Source: Clarkia xantiana subsp. parviflora (lineage: Eukaryota > Streptophyta > Magnoliopsida > Myrtales > Onagraceae). Taken from it: a stretch of 64,000 nt of DNA. The position numbers and the translations under genes were made by a program. Positions 33,194-44,030 of this stretch are shown here, in pieces; positions within the stretch are counted from its first letter, which is position 1, and every line of letters starts with the position of its first letter. The notes below the pieces were generated by a model. The model ran no database searches, was not told where the DNA came from, and was given only the letters and a program-made list of their open reading frames with translations. Location of the stretch: positions 3,370,839 through 3,434,838 of the forward strand of contig JAPTYO010000015.1 of assembly GCA_036873135.1 (NCBI GenBank), read 5' to 3'.

Positions 33194-36180
33194 TCAAGCA
33201 TGGTGTTTCTCTGGTTTTGCATCGCCACTGAAGGAATGCTTTAACGGTCTGCCATCGAGGTCTTCCAACTTGTATGCGTTCGGGGCTGGCATCCCCTCGA
33301 CCTTATAAGGTCCTTCCTATTTTGGTGACATCTTGTTGATTCGATCCAAAAGGGTGAACTCGTTGCGACGCAAAACCAGCTCCCCGACGAAGAACTGTCG
33401 GGACTTCACTCGCCGATTATAGTACCTGGCCATCGCTAAGCGTATCCGTGCTTGGACTTCATCGGCTTCCCGCCTTTTCTCTTCAAGTAGGTCCAAGTCC
33501 AGACGTCTCACTTCATCGTTCGTTAGGGGTTCGTAATATCTCATCCGATGGGATGCCTCAGCTACCTCCACAGGAGCGACAGCTTCCGTGCCATAAACAA
33601 AGCCAAACGGAGTCTCCCCTGTTGATCGTTTGGGTGTCGTTCTAACAGCCCAAAGTACATTTTCCAGTTCGTTCAGCCATTTTCAAAGCATAGACCCTCT
33701 TCTTCAGGCCATCCATCACGATTTTGTTGGCTGACTCCACCTGGCCATTAGTCTGAGCATGGCGTACGGAGGCGGTCCGATGCTCGACGTTCAGTTCTTC
33801 CAGATACTCCCTCACCTGAGAGCCGTTAAAAGGTGGGCCGTTGTCGCTGATCACCACCTTGGGAATCCCGTATCTGGACACGATGTGGGTTTGGAGGAAC
33901 TTGACGATCTGGTTCCCCGTTGTTCTAGCCAATGCCTTCGCCTCTATCCATTTTGAAAAATAATCGATTGCTACAAGTAAATACTTACATTGACCTTGTG
34001 TTTGTGGAAGAGGTCCCACCAAGTCGATGCCCCCCTGCGCGAAGGGCCACGCGCTCTTGATGGATGTCAGATTAGCGGCCGGAGCCACGATACTCGGGGC
34101 GTACCTCTGGCACGTGTCGCAGGATCGGACCATCGCCGTCGCTTCTTTGTTCATCGTGGGCCAGTAGTAGCCCAAGTTCAACACCTTCCTCAAAATGGAT
34201 CGGGCCCCTTCATGACAAGCCGCGATCCCCTCATGCATTTCCTTCAGGATTCGATTGGTGTCGGGTTCTGCTACACACTTCAGGTACGGAGTCGAGAACC
34301 AGCCCTTCTTGTACAGCTGATTATCCAGCATCACATAATTAGACGCGATCCGACATATCCTGTCTGCTGCTACCTTATCCTCGGGGATTGCCCCCGTAGT
34401 CAGATACGCGACTATCGGGGTCATCCAAGTGGGCTCCTCCTCCGATTTTGCTTCAACGGTGCACACTTGCGTGGGGTCGATGCTTGACAAGATCACCTTT
34501 TCCAGGAAGTGCACCTTCCGATTTTCTTCTAACGGTGCCCCCAGGGCAAATTTGCTCAAGGCGTCTGCCTCTACGTTCTCCTCCCTCGGAATAGCCTCGA
34601 TGTCGAAGCTTTTGAAGCTCTCTCTCAGGGTTTGTACCTCTCGCAGATACTTCTTCATTATCGGGCTTCTTGCTTCGTATCGCCCTTGAACTTGGTTCAC
34701 GATCAACGCCGCGTCGCACTTCACTCTCAAGTGATTGATTCCAGTGCCTTTAGCAATTTTCAGGCCCGTGATAAGATCCACGTACTCAGCTTCGTTGTTC
34801 GTGGCCCTAAACGTTAAGGCCAAAGCATATCGAAGCGGAGCGGCTCACCTCCGCCTGGTGGTATCAGTACAAACCCTGCTCCCGATCCTTCTGATTGCTC
34901 CGCTATTTCTGGTTGCTCTGCTATCGGGACCTCCATAGTTGCCCCCTCTACAGGACCCGCTTCTTCTAGATCGGGAGCTGTAGACTCTACTATAAAATCC
35001 GCCAACGCCTGGCCCTTAACAGCCATTCTCGGAGCAAAGTGAATGCGGAACTCACTAAGCTCGACTGCCCATTTCACTAATCTCCCCGACGCATCAGGTC
35101 GGTTCAAAAAATGCTTCAAAGGTTGATTCGTCAACAAACATCCGCCATTTTCCATTGCTCTTCTTCACCAGCACCGGGTTAGCAACCCAAGTCTGGAATT
35201 GGAGCTCCTTGATAAACCCAGCATCGAGCAACCTGCCCACCTCCTGCTGGATTGCAATCCTCTTGTCTGTGCCCATCGGACGCATTTTCTGTGTGATAGG
35301 CTTGATCACGGGATCAATCTTCAACTCATGCACTATCACGTCGGGGCTGATTCCTGGCATGTCACTCGGAGACCAGGCAAACAGCTCCTTGAACTCTTTC
35401 AGTAGATCGATCAATTTCTGGGCTGTCTCTTCAGTCAGGGCAGACCCGATTTTTACCTTCCTCTAGGGGTCCGTCGATCTTGACTTCTTTCAGATCTTCT
35501 ACGGGGCGGGACACCCAAATTCCTCTCTGGGGTCTGTGTCTGTCTGAAGGACAGTCATAGCCTCTCGTCTCCTCCTTCGGGTGGCGTTAACATAGCATTT
35601 TCGAGAAGCCACCTGGTCGCCCTTAACCTCTCCGACTCTGTGGTCAGTCGGGAACTTCATCTTCTGGTGCACTTGTCGAGGCAACCGCCATCAGAGGATT
35701 AATGGTGGTTCTCCCGATAATCGCGTTGTAGGTCCCGCGGAATCAACCACGACAAACTCCACGTTCCTCCTTTCTGATTTCCACCCGCTACCAAACTCCA
35801 CTGGTAAGGTGATTACTCCTAGCGGATAGGAGGTTGAGCCAGAGAACCCGACCATCGGGAAGTTCACCTCCTTTAGATCTTTCTTCGTTTTCCCTATGGC
35901 CTCCAGCGCGTCCATGAACAGGATGTCGGAGGAGCTCCCTCCGTCGATTAGAATTCTCTTCATTTCGAACCCGTCTACATCCAAGGTTATCACCAAGGCA
36001 TCGTCATGCGGAGTCTCCACGCCTATGAGGTCTTCCGACGAAAAGGAGATTACCATCTCTTCTTTCAGGGTCCAGGATCGGGACCTCTTGCCCAACACCA
36101 CCGCCGTAGGGATTCTAGAGGCATAGACCTCTCGGGCGGATGAAGTATCACCTCCAGCAGCAAATCCTCCGTGGATCACA
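33194..36180 (-). pseudogene. protease-RT-RNase H-integrase of element C, with RT core deleted
   Basis: The protease (LIDGGSSSDILF) and the start of RT (NGKWRM) are present. The sequence then jumps directly to the late first-RNase-H motif NQPLKHFLNRPDASG (about 35110-35150). About 0.95 kb, including YVDD, is gone compared with A and B. The second RNase H also lacks its first catalytic segment: EQSEGSGAGF replaces the region containing MYTDGS. The integrase (33640-34500) keeps CDTCQRY and the DDE residues, but a frameshift lies near 33680. Non-functional. Confidence 0.9.
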
Positions 36181-37798
36181 TTGATAGTGCCCCGTCTCTC
36201 CTTGCGAGCACCGGATGACTCTGGATCAGTTCTCTTCTTCTTCGGGGACCGATCGCGGGATCGGGAACGGGACCGCGATCGAGACCGAGAGCGGGACCTG
36301 CAGCGTTTGTCCCCGACGAACTCCTTGAGATTTCCCTTCTGGATTAGCTTCTCAATCTCCTTCTTCAGCTCCCGACAGTGATTAGTGTCATGGCCATTTG
36401 CGCGGTGAAACCGACAATAGCGATCTGTGCGGGACCCCAGGAATTCTCCATCTTTCTTCGGGGGGTATCTGGAGATACCTTGTCGTTTCCATGACTGTCA
36501 GTACTTCAGTCATGGAGCAGTTGAGAGGAATGTCGAGATCTTCCCTCTTGTCCTTCCTTGAAGAACGTCTGTCGTCCCTCCGATCCGGACGACCTCGATT
36601 CTTGCCGCTGTCGGGTTTACCCTTCGACTTACGATCGTCGAAAGGTTTACTCGACTGCTTCCCTTTATTTGACTTTGGGGGCTCCAGTTCTCCCGCAGCT
36701 ATCTTGGACTCCTGGACATCAATCTGTCGCTTCACCCTCTTCTGCAAAGCCTCCATATTCCACACAGCCTTCTCAGCCACGCTGTGCATCAAGTCGGAGC
36801 CATAGGGGGCTGTCAGGTTCCGAATAAAAGTGCGGATGGTCTCGCCCTCCGAGATTTCCTCGTCTATCTCTGCTACGCTGGCTGTGTACCGCTGGTAATA
36901 GTGTGCCAGCGACTCGTCGGGCCTCTGCACCACCTGGGTTAGAGACCTCACGCTCTTCAGCAATCGTCTGCGACCCTGATATTGTCGAATGAAACGGTCG
37001 TGCATGTCCGCCCAACAGGTAATGCAGCCTGGGGGCAGGCTGAAGAACCAGGTCAGGGCTCTTTCTCCGAGTGTGTTTGGGAACAGGGTACACACGATGT
37101 CCTCTGTCGGGGCTCTACCCAGACACGCCATAAGATGCTTCTGGACACGACGGACTGGATCTCCTTCTGCGTCATACTCTTTGATCTCAGGGATACCCAG
37201 CCCTGGCGGGGCGAGGGTGTCTATTAGGCGGGGAACGAAGGGATGAGTGGATCGATCCCTCAACTCCGACACCAGCGGCTTCTGTTCTCCCATACAGATG
37301 TTCACGATCTTTACCACTTGGTCGGGAGTGATGGGGCCATTCAGGGGAATGGTCCTGTGCTGAACTGGTCCTGGCCCATCAACCACGAACCTTTCCGGCT
37401 GATCGGTCATCTTACCTCCTTCCTGGCCCTGGGGTGGGGCTTCCTGTACGTTCCGACCCTCTGTTGGTAGGGTTGCTTCTTCCGGCGGGGGCATCTCCTC
37501 CTGCCTCCTTGTAGCCTCCCTTCGGTCTAAGAGAGCCTCTACAGCCGCCAGGAACATGGGCATGGCCTCCGCCACGGCCCTTGTCAAATATGCAGTCGGG
37601 GGGGCCTCCTGCCCCCCTGTTATCCTGGTGTTGAGGGGCAACTTCTTCGGGATGCGATCCATTGTGCCCCCCTGTCTGGGAGAGTTCAGCCGGGGGATGA
37701 TTCTGGTTTTCTCCTTGTTCTGGTACTGAATTCAGGTTTGTTGCAGCAGGGTGACGAGAACCACCAGATTGTCCCCTTCTGTTCTTGCCAGCCACCAT
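36180..37798 (-). pseudogene. gag of element C (frameshifted)
   Basis: Starts at 37798 (MVAGKNRRG). The frame is broken near 37610 by a C-run change, and again near 36486 where an extra T follows TTGTCG. It contains the gag core, the C-x2-H-x4-H-x4-C knuckle (about 36400) and the RS-rich run (about 36245-36300). Confidence 0.85.
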
Positions 37799-37832
37799 CG
37801 AGCGAGTAGAAGGCATATCAGCTTTTTGTTAG

Positions 37833-37852
37833 TTTCCCACAGACGGCGCCAA
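37833..37852 (-). other. Primer-binding site of element C
   Basis: The complement of TTTCCCACAGACGGCGCCAA, adjacent to the 5' LTR; same site as in A, B and D. Confidence 0.8.
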
Positions 37853-38549
37853 TGTTGGATCACGGTGGAACTCCGGCACGGATCTTGACGGCAATCCTAG
37901 CTCCTTCGCTCCACGCAATCCTGCAAGAGGGGATAGACCGGGCGGTGACCCAGAATCCCTCTCCGATGCTTAAATGAGTTTCTCGATTGACTGGCAAGCA
38001 ACAATCTCAAAATTATCTCAAACTCAACGTAAGTGATCTGAGGTGACCTCCTGCCCTTTTATAGGCAAAGAGGTGCCTCAGGTACCTGGCGAACCGTTAG
38101 GGGTGGTTAGCCCGTATCCCGCTTATCTCGTACACGATCTCGCGTATCTTAGCCATGCCCCGCGTATCTCGGCCACGATCCGTGTATCTTAACCACGTTC
38201 CGTATATCTCGGCCACGCCCCGCACATCTTGGCTTTATCCTCTGGCAACGAGTCCCGACTCCCGTCGGGGACTCCAGAGTTATCTCGTTGTGTCACCGCT
38301 CGGGGCCCCTCGTCATCGTGACAGGGCCGATCATTCTCAGGGATTCATCATCGGGGCCTACTTAAAGGCTTCTCGTCGGGAGCCTCCAGCTCCATTGTCG
38401 GGACCGACTCTGTCGGGACCTTGCTTCGTCGGGACTCTCTTCATCGGGACCCTTCTCCTAGGTCATCTTGACCCTTACTCTGGGCCTGGTGGGCCTGTTT
38501 GCCGTTTCCTCGTCGTTAAAGGGCCTGACGGCTATAGTCGGACCCATCA
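37853..38549 (-). repeat. 5' LTR of element C
   Basis: 697 bp with TG/CA ends, matching 30763-31459 except at about three positions (near 38014, 38395 and 38438). The minus-strand TATA region is GCCTATAAAAGGGC near 38060. Confidence 0.95.
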
Positions 38550-38554
38550 ATGAT

Positions 38555-39191
38555 GAGGTCCCAGTCCGAGACACGACACTGAACAGGCAAGATATCCCGC
38601 GAAGGGAGGTGGATGCTCCCCCAAACCCGGTGGGGTACAGAGAGGAAGTCCCGCGAAGGGAAGTAGGCTCTTCTTCAAACTCGGAGTTGGCCAAGGCAGT
38701 AGAAGATGCTTGCCTATGTTCTTAGCGGCCATGGAGGCTCTGTTGGATAAGAGAGAGGCCGCCAGGAGGGCGGAGGAGTTGCCCCCGCGAGAAGAGTTAC
38801 CTCCACCGCCTCCAAGGGTGGTTCCAGAAGAACAGGAGGTTCAGGAGGTTCAGCCCAGGAATAAGGGTAAGGAGCCCACACACTTGGAGAAATTCGTGGT
38901 GGATGGTCCCGGACCAGTGCAGCACAGGACCATTCCCCTGAATGGCCCCATCACCCCCGATCAGGTGGTGAAAATTGTCAGCATCTGCATGGGGGACCAG
39001 AAGCAAATGACATCGGAGCTGAGGGATCGATCCAGTCATCCTTTCGTTCCACGACTGCTAGATACCGTCGCCCCGCCAGGGCTAGGCATCCCGACCATCA
39101 AGGAGTACGATGGTGAAGGAGACCCGGTCCGCCATGTTCAGAGGCATGTCCAGGCCTGTATGGGTAGGACCTCGAATGATGATCTCGTGTG
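38555..39191 (+). pseudogene. gag middle part of element B (between insertions C and A)
   Basis: Continues in phase from 30762. A one-base loss at about 38710 (GATGCTTGCC where GCTATGCC is expected) forces a shift. The next frame, from MPMFLAAMEALL, is the conserved gag core (FVVDGPGPVQHRTIPLNG, DRSSHPFVPRLLDT) up to the site of insertion A. The damage means B gag is not translatable as one product. Confidence 0.85.
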
Positions 39192-39887
39192 TGTTGGATC
39201 ACGGTGGAACTCTGGTACGGACTTTGACGGCAATCCTAGCTCCTTTGCTCCACGCAATCCTGCAAGAGGGGATAGTCCGGGCGGTGACCCAGAATCCCTC
39301 TCCGATGCTTAAATGAGTATCTCGTACGACTGGCAAGCAGTAATCTCAAAGTGTATTGAATTCAACGTTAATGTTCTGAGGTGATCTCTTGCCCTTTTAT
39401 AGGCAAAGAGATGCCCCAGGTACCTGGCGAACCGTTGGAGGTGGTTAGCCCGTATCCCGCATATCTCGGATGTGATCTCGCGTATCTCAGACATGCCCCG
39501 CGTATCTCGGCCACGCTCCGTGTATCTTAACCACGTCCCGCGTATCTCGGCCACGCCCCGCATATCTTGGCCTTATCCTCTGGTAACGAGTCCCGACTCC
39601 CTTCGGGGACTCCAGAGTTTTCTCGTTGTGTCACCGCTCGGGGCCCCTCGTCATCGTGACAGGGCCAATCATTCTCAGGGATTCATCATCGGGGCCTACT
39701 TAGAGGCTTCTCATCGGGAGCTTCTAGCTCCACTGTCGGGACCGACTCTGTCGGGACCTTTCATCATCGGGACTCCCTTTGTCGGGACCCTTCTCCTAGG
39801 TCGTCGTGACCTTCATTTTGGGCCTGGTGGGCCTGTTTTCCGTTTCCTCCCCGTTAAAGGGCCTGACGGGTGTAATCGAACCCATCA
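39192..39887 (-). repeat. 3' LTR of element A
   Basis: TGTTGGATC to CCCATCA on the plus strand. 696 bp, about 98.7% identical to 49675-50370 by eye. Confidence 0.95.
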
Positions 39888-39910
39888 TTTGCCCCCAAGA
39901 CATGAGGGAC
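39888..39910 (-). other. Polypurine tract of element A
   Basis: On the minus strand the sequence reads CATGTCTTGGGGGCAAA directly before the LTR's TGATGG. This is the expected plus-strand primer; the identical tract precedes the 3' LTRs of B and C. Confidence 0.8.
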
Positions 39911-40226
39911 TTTTAGTTCGTCGTGTCTTCCAACTCCCGATCTTTTGATATTGGAATCAGGGATCTTTCCCTTGGTTCAGTTACTCTATTATTAGTCTTC
40001 TCCTTCACGTTTCCTCAGTGTTTTGTAGATGACTGTTAAATCCTAGGGGTCTCCTCGGTTCCCCAGTGCATTAAATGCAGTAGATAATTGAGTGACGTTT
40101 TTAGCCCACGTGCCTGATTTTTCGAGAGTGTCCTTTTCTGAAAAGTGCTTTTCAGGCCGTTTCATCATTACGTCCGTTGTCCTTCTGCACGTTTCATCTC
40201 AACGGTCCAGATTAAGACTCTTCGAC

Positions 40227-40233
40227 TATAAAA
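40227..40233 (+). promoter_or_regulatory. TATA box of the antisense ORF in element A
   Basis: TATAAAA within GACTATAAAACCCTAGCC, 174-180 bp upstream of the ORF start at 40407. The B copy has a TATAAAT at a nearly equal distance, which supports a real promoter. Confidence 0.6.
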
Positions 40234-40406
40234 CCCTAGCCCTGGTCATAATTTAACTTTTACCGTCTTCGAATTTTCAAGAGCTCTCTGCGATTCCTCT
40301 ACGACTCCTCTCCGACTCCAAGCTCTGTGATTTCGAAGGTCTTTGGAGTTTCTCCAATCATCTTTCCGGAAACGTTTCGCTCATCTCCTTCAACCTCTAC
40401 TTCATC

Positions 40407-43114
40407 ATGTCTGGTAAGGGATTCCCCTTTGTTGCTTGCTCGTCTTTTCCTTTTTTATAGCTTTCCAAGAGTCCCACTGTATTTTCTTGCCATGGTTGCT
40501 TTTCAGACAACGGTTCCAGCTCTGAGGGGAGAAAACCCTTTACTTTTGATTATGCTCCAAATGAGATCTCCAATACTGCTTATGATGCAGCTCTCCGAGA
40601 GGGTTGTATCACCATCACCTGGGAACCTCGTTTCCCTTATCTTTGGCATCGCCCCTCGAGTAACCCTGAGGTTACTCGTCCCCAGAAAGGGGAGGTATTT
40701 GTCTCTACGGGACAAGTATCAGCGGGGATCAGATTCCCCTTTTGCGGTAATTTGGTCGAGATGTGCCAGCATTACAAGACACATCCCACCACCTTTTCTC
40801 CCAATCCCATCCGTCTCTGGAACGCCTTTCAAGTCCTCTGCCTCCGACAGAAGTGGGTCTACAGGCTCCAGCTCTTCAGAACCTTTTATGGGATGAAGTG
40901 CAATGAGGCGGGGGTTTGCGCCTTCTACCCTCGGATGCCCAAGTGGAGTAAGCAGCAGCTTGCCCGGTACGGTTGGACCAGTGACACCTGGAAGGTGGTC
41001 AAGGGTCGGGGACTCTTGGTTGATACAGGGTCCGACAACAGTAGCTGGAAGAAGAGCTACTTCTTTATCCGTCACTCCTCAATTCCCTGGCCTCGGTGGG
41101 AGGTGGCAGCAGACCCTCCGCCTGCCTTCCACACTTATGCCGACGAGGATTTTGAAACTCTCCAACTTATCCAGCTTTATCGGTGGGAGGAGTCTTACAC
41201 TCCTCTCAACGCCAACTCACTCGTGGAGCGGGACCTGGTGCACGCCGGGATCCGACTCCTCGATATTGTTTCTGGGGGGCAGCTCTTCGACGGCCCTTCC
41301 AAAATGGTTCCTTGGGTAAACTTCTAACTCTTCTTTGTTTACTGTTTGCAGCCAAGAAGGTATCTGTGCTGACCGACTTATTCCTTAAGCAGGGGGAGAC
41401 TGATGCTGTCCGCCCCTCGCGGAAGAGGAAATCCGCCAAGAAGGCTGCTGCTCGGTCGGGGTCTCCTTCAGCGGAGCAACCCAAGCGGAAGCGGGTGGAT
41501 CTGGACCAGCTCTTTGATGTCCGCAGAAGAAGGTAAAAAACTCCGACTTGCTATTAAATCATACAAGAGGATGGTCCCGAAGGATTTGATTTCCTCGACT
41601 AAGGAAGCCCGCATCGCTGACGTCAAACGAATCCTTCGAGGCAAAACCCCCCGAGTCTTGAAGGCGGGCTACTATCATTATCGTGGGAAGGATCAATACG
41701 TCTCCCGACGTATCATTTGGTGTAAGAATCCCGATGAACTTCCTGACTACCTTTCTGAAGCTTCTCATCCTCCAGGTGCAGGTCGCTCGGGAGCTCCATC
41801 GGGTGCTGCAGCTTCTGCGGACGCACCGTCTTCAGCGGGGGTGCCTTCCTCAGCTGGAGAGAAGGCACCGACTGGCGAACAATTTCGTCAGGTGGAAACC
41901 TTGGACTCCACCGAGGAGACTGACGAGGGTGGCTCCCTTCGTCAGCATCAGAAGACGGGGTAATCCCCCTTGAAACCAACCCCTCAGGGGCCTCCTCCTT
42001 CATCTTCTCCGCAGCAGCGGCAGCTCTCGCCCATTCATGACTTCACTCCTTCCCGTGTTCGGGCCGAGACGGAGGCATGCCCTTCCATTCATCGTCCTCT
42101 TTCTCCTCTTGCTCTCGATGGGAATTTCTACAGGCCCTTTGATTCTTCACAAGAGAATGCCCCCTGGACTCCTATCCAGACGCTTCAAGGAGTCCCGCTC
42201 ACACAAGGGGAGCAGGATCGGGAGCTGGCCCTGCATCTGCTGGCAGGCTCGATCCTGCCTACTATGCGGCATCCGATATGCCTCAATCGGACGCATATGC
42301 AGCGGGATGTCAGGGATATGGCCGTGCGCCGCATAGAGGTAAGACTTCGCTTCTTTCTTTTTGATGATAAATCGGGTCGTTCGTTCATTAATACTTTTCC
42401 TTCTTATTGCAGGAGCTCGGGGACTACAACCGCCTCATCGGGTATGTCATTGCCTACGATGAGTCCCGGGAGCGGGACCGAGGGATCCGCGAGCAGCTTC
42501 AGGAGGATCTCAAGGCCTCCCAGTCTTCGCGGGGAAAGCTTGTCAAGGAACAGGCTGTCCTCAATCAGAAGGTTCGGGACCTCCAGCAGCAGATCGGGGA
42601 CTTCGAGGGGCTCTTGAGGCAAGAGCGGCAGGAGCGGGAGGCAGCTGTGGACAGGCTGACCCAGGAGAAGAAGGCTGCCGAGGACAAACTGGTCCTCGAG
42701 AAGAAGGCTCTGGAGGAGCAAATCGCGGGATTTCCTGCGCAGCTGGCTGAGGCGGAGGTGAAGGGTCGGGAGGACTATCGGAGGTCCGGGGACTTTCAAG
42801 CCGATGCCATGAAGTTCTTTGGCGCGGAGGTTGAGAACACTCTCTTCAATGCGGTTGAGGAGCTCCACCTGGAGTACGGGGACGCTATTAATTTCGACAA
42901 GTCTCCTTCCTTCGCTCCCTTTGCGAAGAAGTATTTTGCTCTTTCCGAGGAGAGCGATGGGGGGAGTACCCCCGTAATTGTCGAAGACGCTTCTGAACTT
43001 CCAAGTGCGGATGCCCCGATAGCCAATCCTCCCGAAGCCAACCCTGTGGATCCCTCTGCTACCGACTCCGCGGACCCAGCTGCTGCCAATGCTGCCGACA
43101 AGGACCAAGCTTGA
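40407..43114 (+). pseudogene. Antisense extra ORF of element A (spliced; gypsy-type 'transposase' domain, coiled coil)
   Basis: The first exon is just ATGTCTG (40407-40413) with donor GTAAGG; exon 2 begins at 40507 after TTTCAG. Exon 2 encodes the PF04195-like domain (ISAGIRFPFCGNLVEM-type, then WNAFQVLCLRQKW, KSYFFIRHSSIPWPRW). A following exon (from about 41352) starts with a basic stretch (RKRKSAKK, KRKRVD), then GKTPRVLKAGYYHYRGKDQ. The last exon (about 42414-43114) is a long coiled coil with an acidic tail ending DKDQA. A frameshift at about 41521 and a TAA at 41961 disrupt it, in contrast to the open B copy. Function unknown. Confidence 0.65.
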
Positions 43115-43300
43115 ATGTTTTTATCTTTTAGAGTCCTTATATCTTCTTCTCTTTTGTCGTCGTCGGGCCCTTGCTTATCAATATCAGACTTCTTTAGTTC
43201 CGATCTTTTGTTGCACTTCTCCGAGTGACTTTACTTATACGCGCTTAAGTCGAAACCTCGACACTTAAGAAATTCTCGTACGTCCTTCCCGACGATTTAA
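43115..43300. other. Spacer after the antisense ORF in element A
   Basis: Short AT-rich transition between the antisense ORF and the repeats; likely its 3' untranslated region. Confidence 0.35.
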
Positions 43301-44030
43301 TAACTTGCACCACTTAAGGCGACTTAGTTCCGTGCATCACTTAAGACGACTTAATTATTATTTAGGATATACCTAAAGATCGTGCACCACTCAAGGCGAC
43401 TTAGTATCGTGCACCACTCAAGGCGACTTTTTGATACTTAGAATAAATCTAAGGATTGTGCACCACTCAAGGCGACTTAGTATCGTGCACCACTCAAGGT
43501 GACTTTTTGATACTTAGAATAAATCTAAGGATTGTGCACCACTCAAGGCGACTTAGTCCCGTGCATCACTTAAGACGACTTTTAGATTCTTAGAATAAAT
43601 CTAAGCATTGTGCACCACTCAAGGCGACTTTTCTCATGCACCACTGAAGGCGACTTTTCTCGTGTACCACTGAAGGCGACTTTTCTCGTGCACCACTTAA
43701 GGCGACTTTTCTCGTGCACCACTGAAAAGGCGACTTTTCTCGTGCACCACTTAAGGCGACTTTTCTCGTGCACCACTGAAGGCGACTTTTCTCGTGCACC
43801 ACTCAAGGCGACTTTAGCATAAATTTAAGGACAACTCTTATTGGAAGCAACCTCTTTATTGATGGCATAAAATTGGCTTACATCGAATTAAACGATAAAC
43901 AACATACACCACTTAAGGCGATTTTTACATCGGGCACCACTTAAGGCGACTTTATCGGGCACTACTTAAGGCGGCTTTATCGGGCACCACTTAAGGCGAC
44001 TTTATCGGGCACCACTTAAGGCGACTTTCT
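43300..44030. repeat. Tandem repeats of element A (CACCACTTAAGGCGACTT family)
   Basis: About 25 units carry the same core as in C. They include the TTAGAATAAATCTAAGGATTG insert at about 43440, 43515 and 43590, and a run of near-identical 29-bp units TTTTCTCGTGCACCACTGAA at 43620-43810. It occupies the interval between the end of pol and the antisense ORF. Confidence 0.95.

Larger units (their letters stand above)
30763..38549 (-). mobile_element. Element C: young, internally deleted Tat-type element nested in B gag
   Basis: LTRs of 697 bp at 30763-31459 and 37853-38549, with ATGAT duplicated at 30758-30762 and 38550-38554. On the minus strand it runs LTR, primer site, gag, protease, partial RT/RNase H, integrase, tandem repeats, a stub of the antisense ORF, LTR. 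The RT core and nearly all of the antisense ORF are deleted and the frame is broken many times. The LTRs differ at only about 3 bases, so the insertion is recent and must have used proteins from another copy. Confidence 0.95.
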
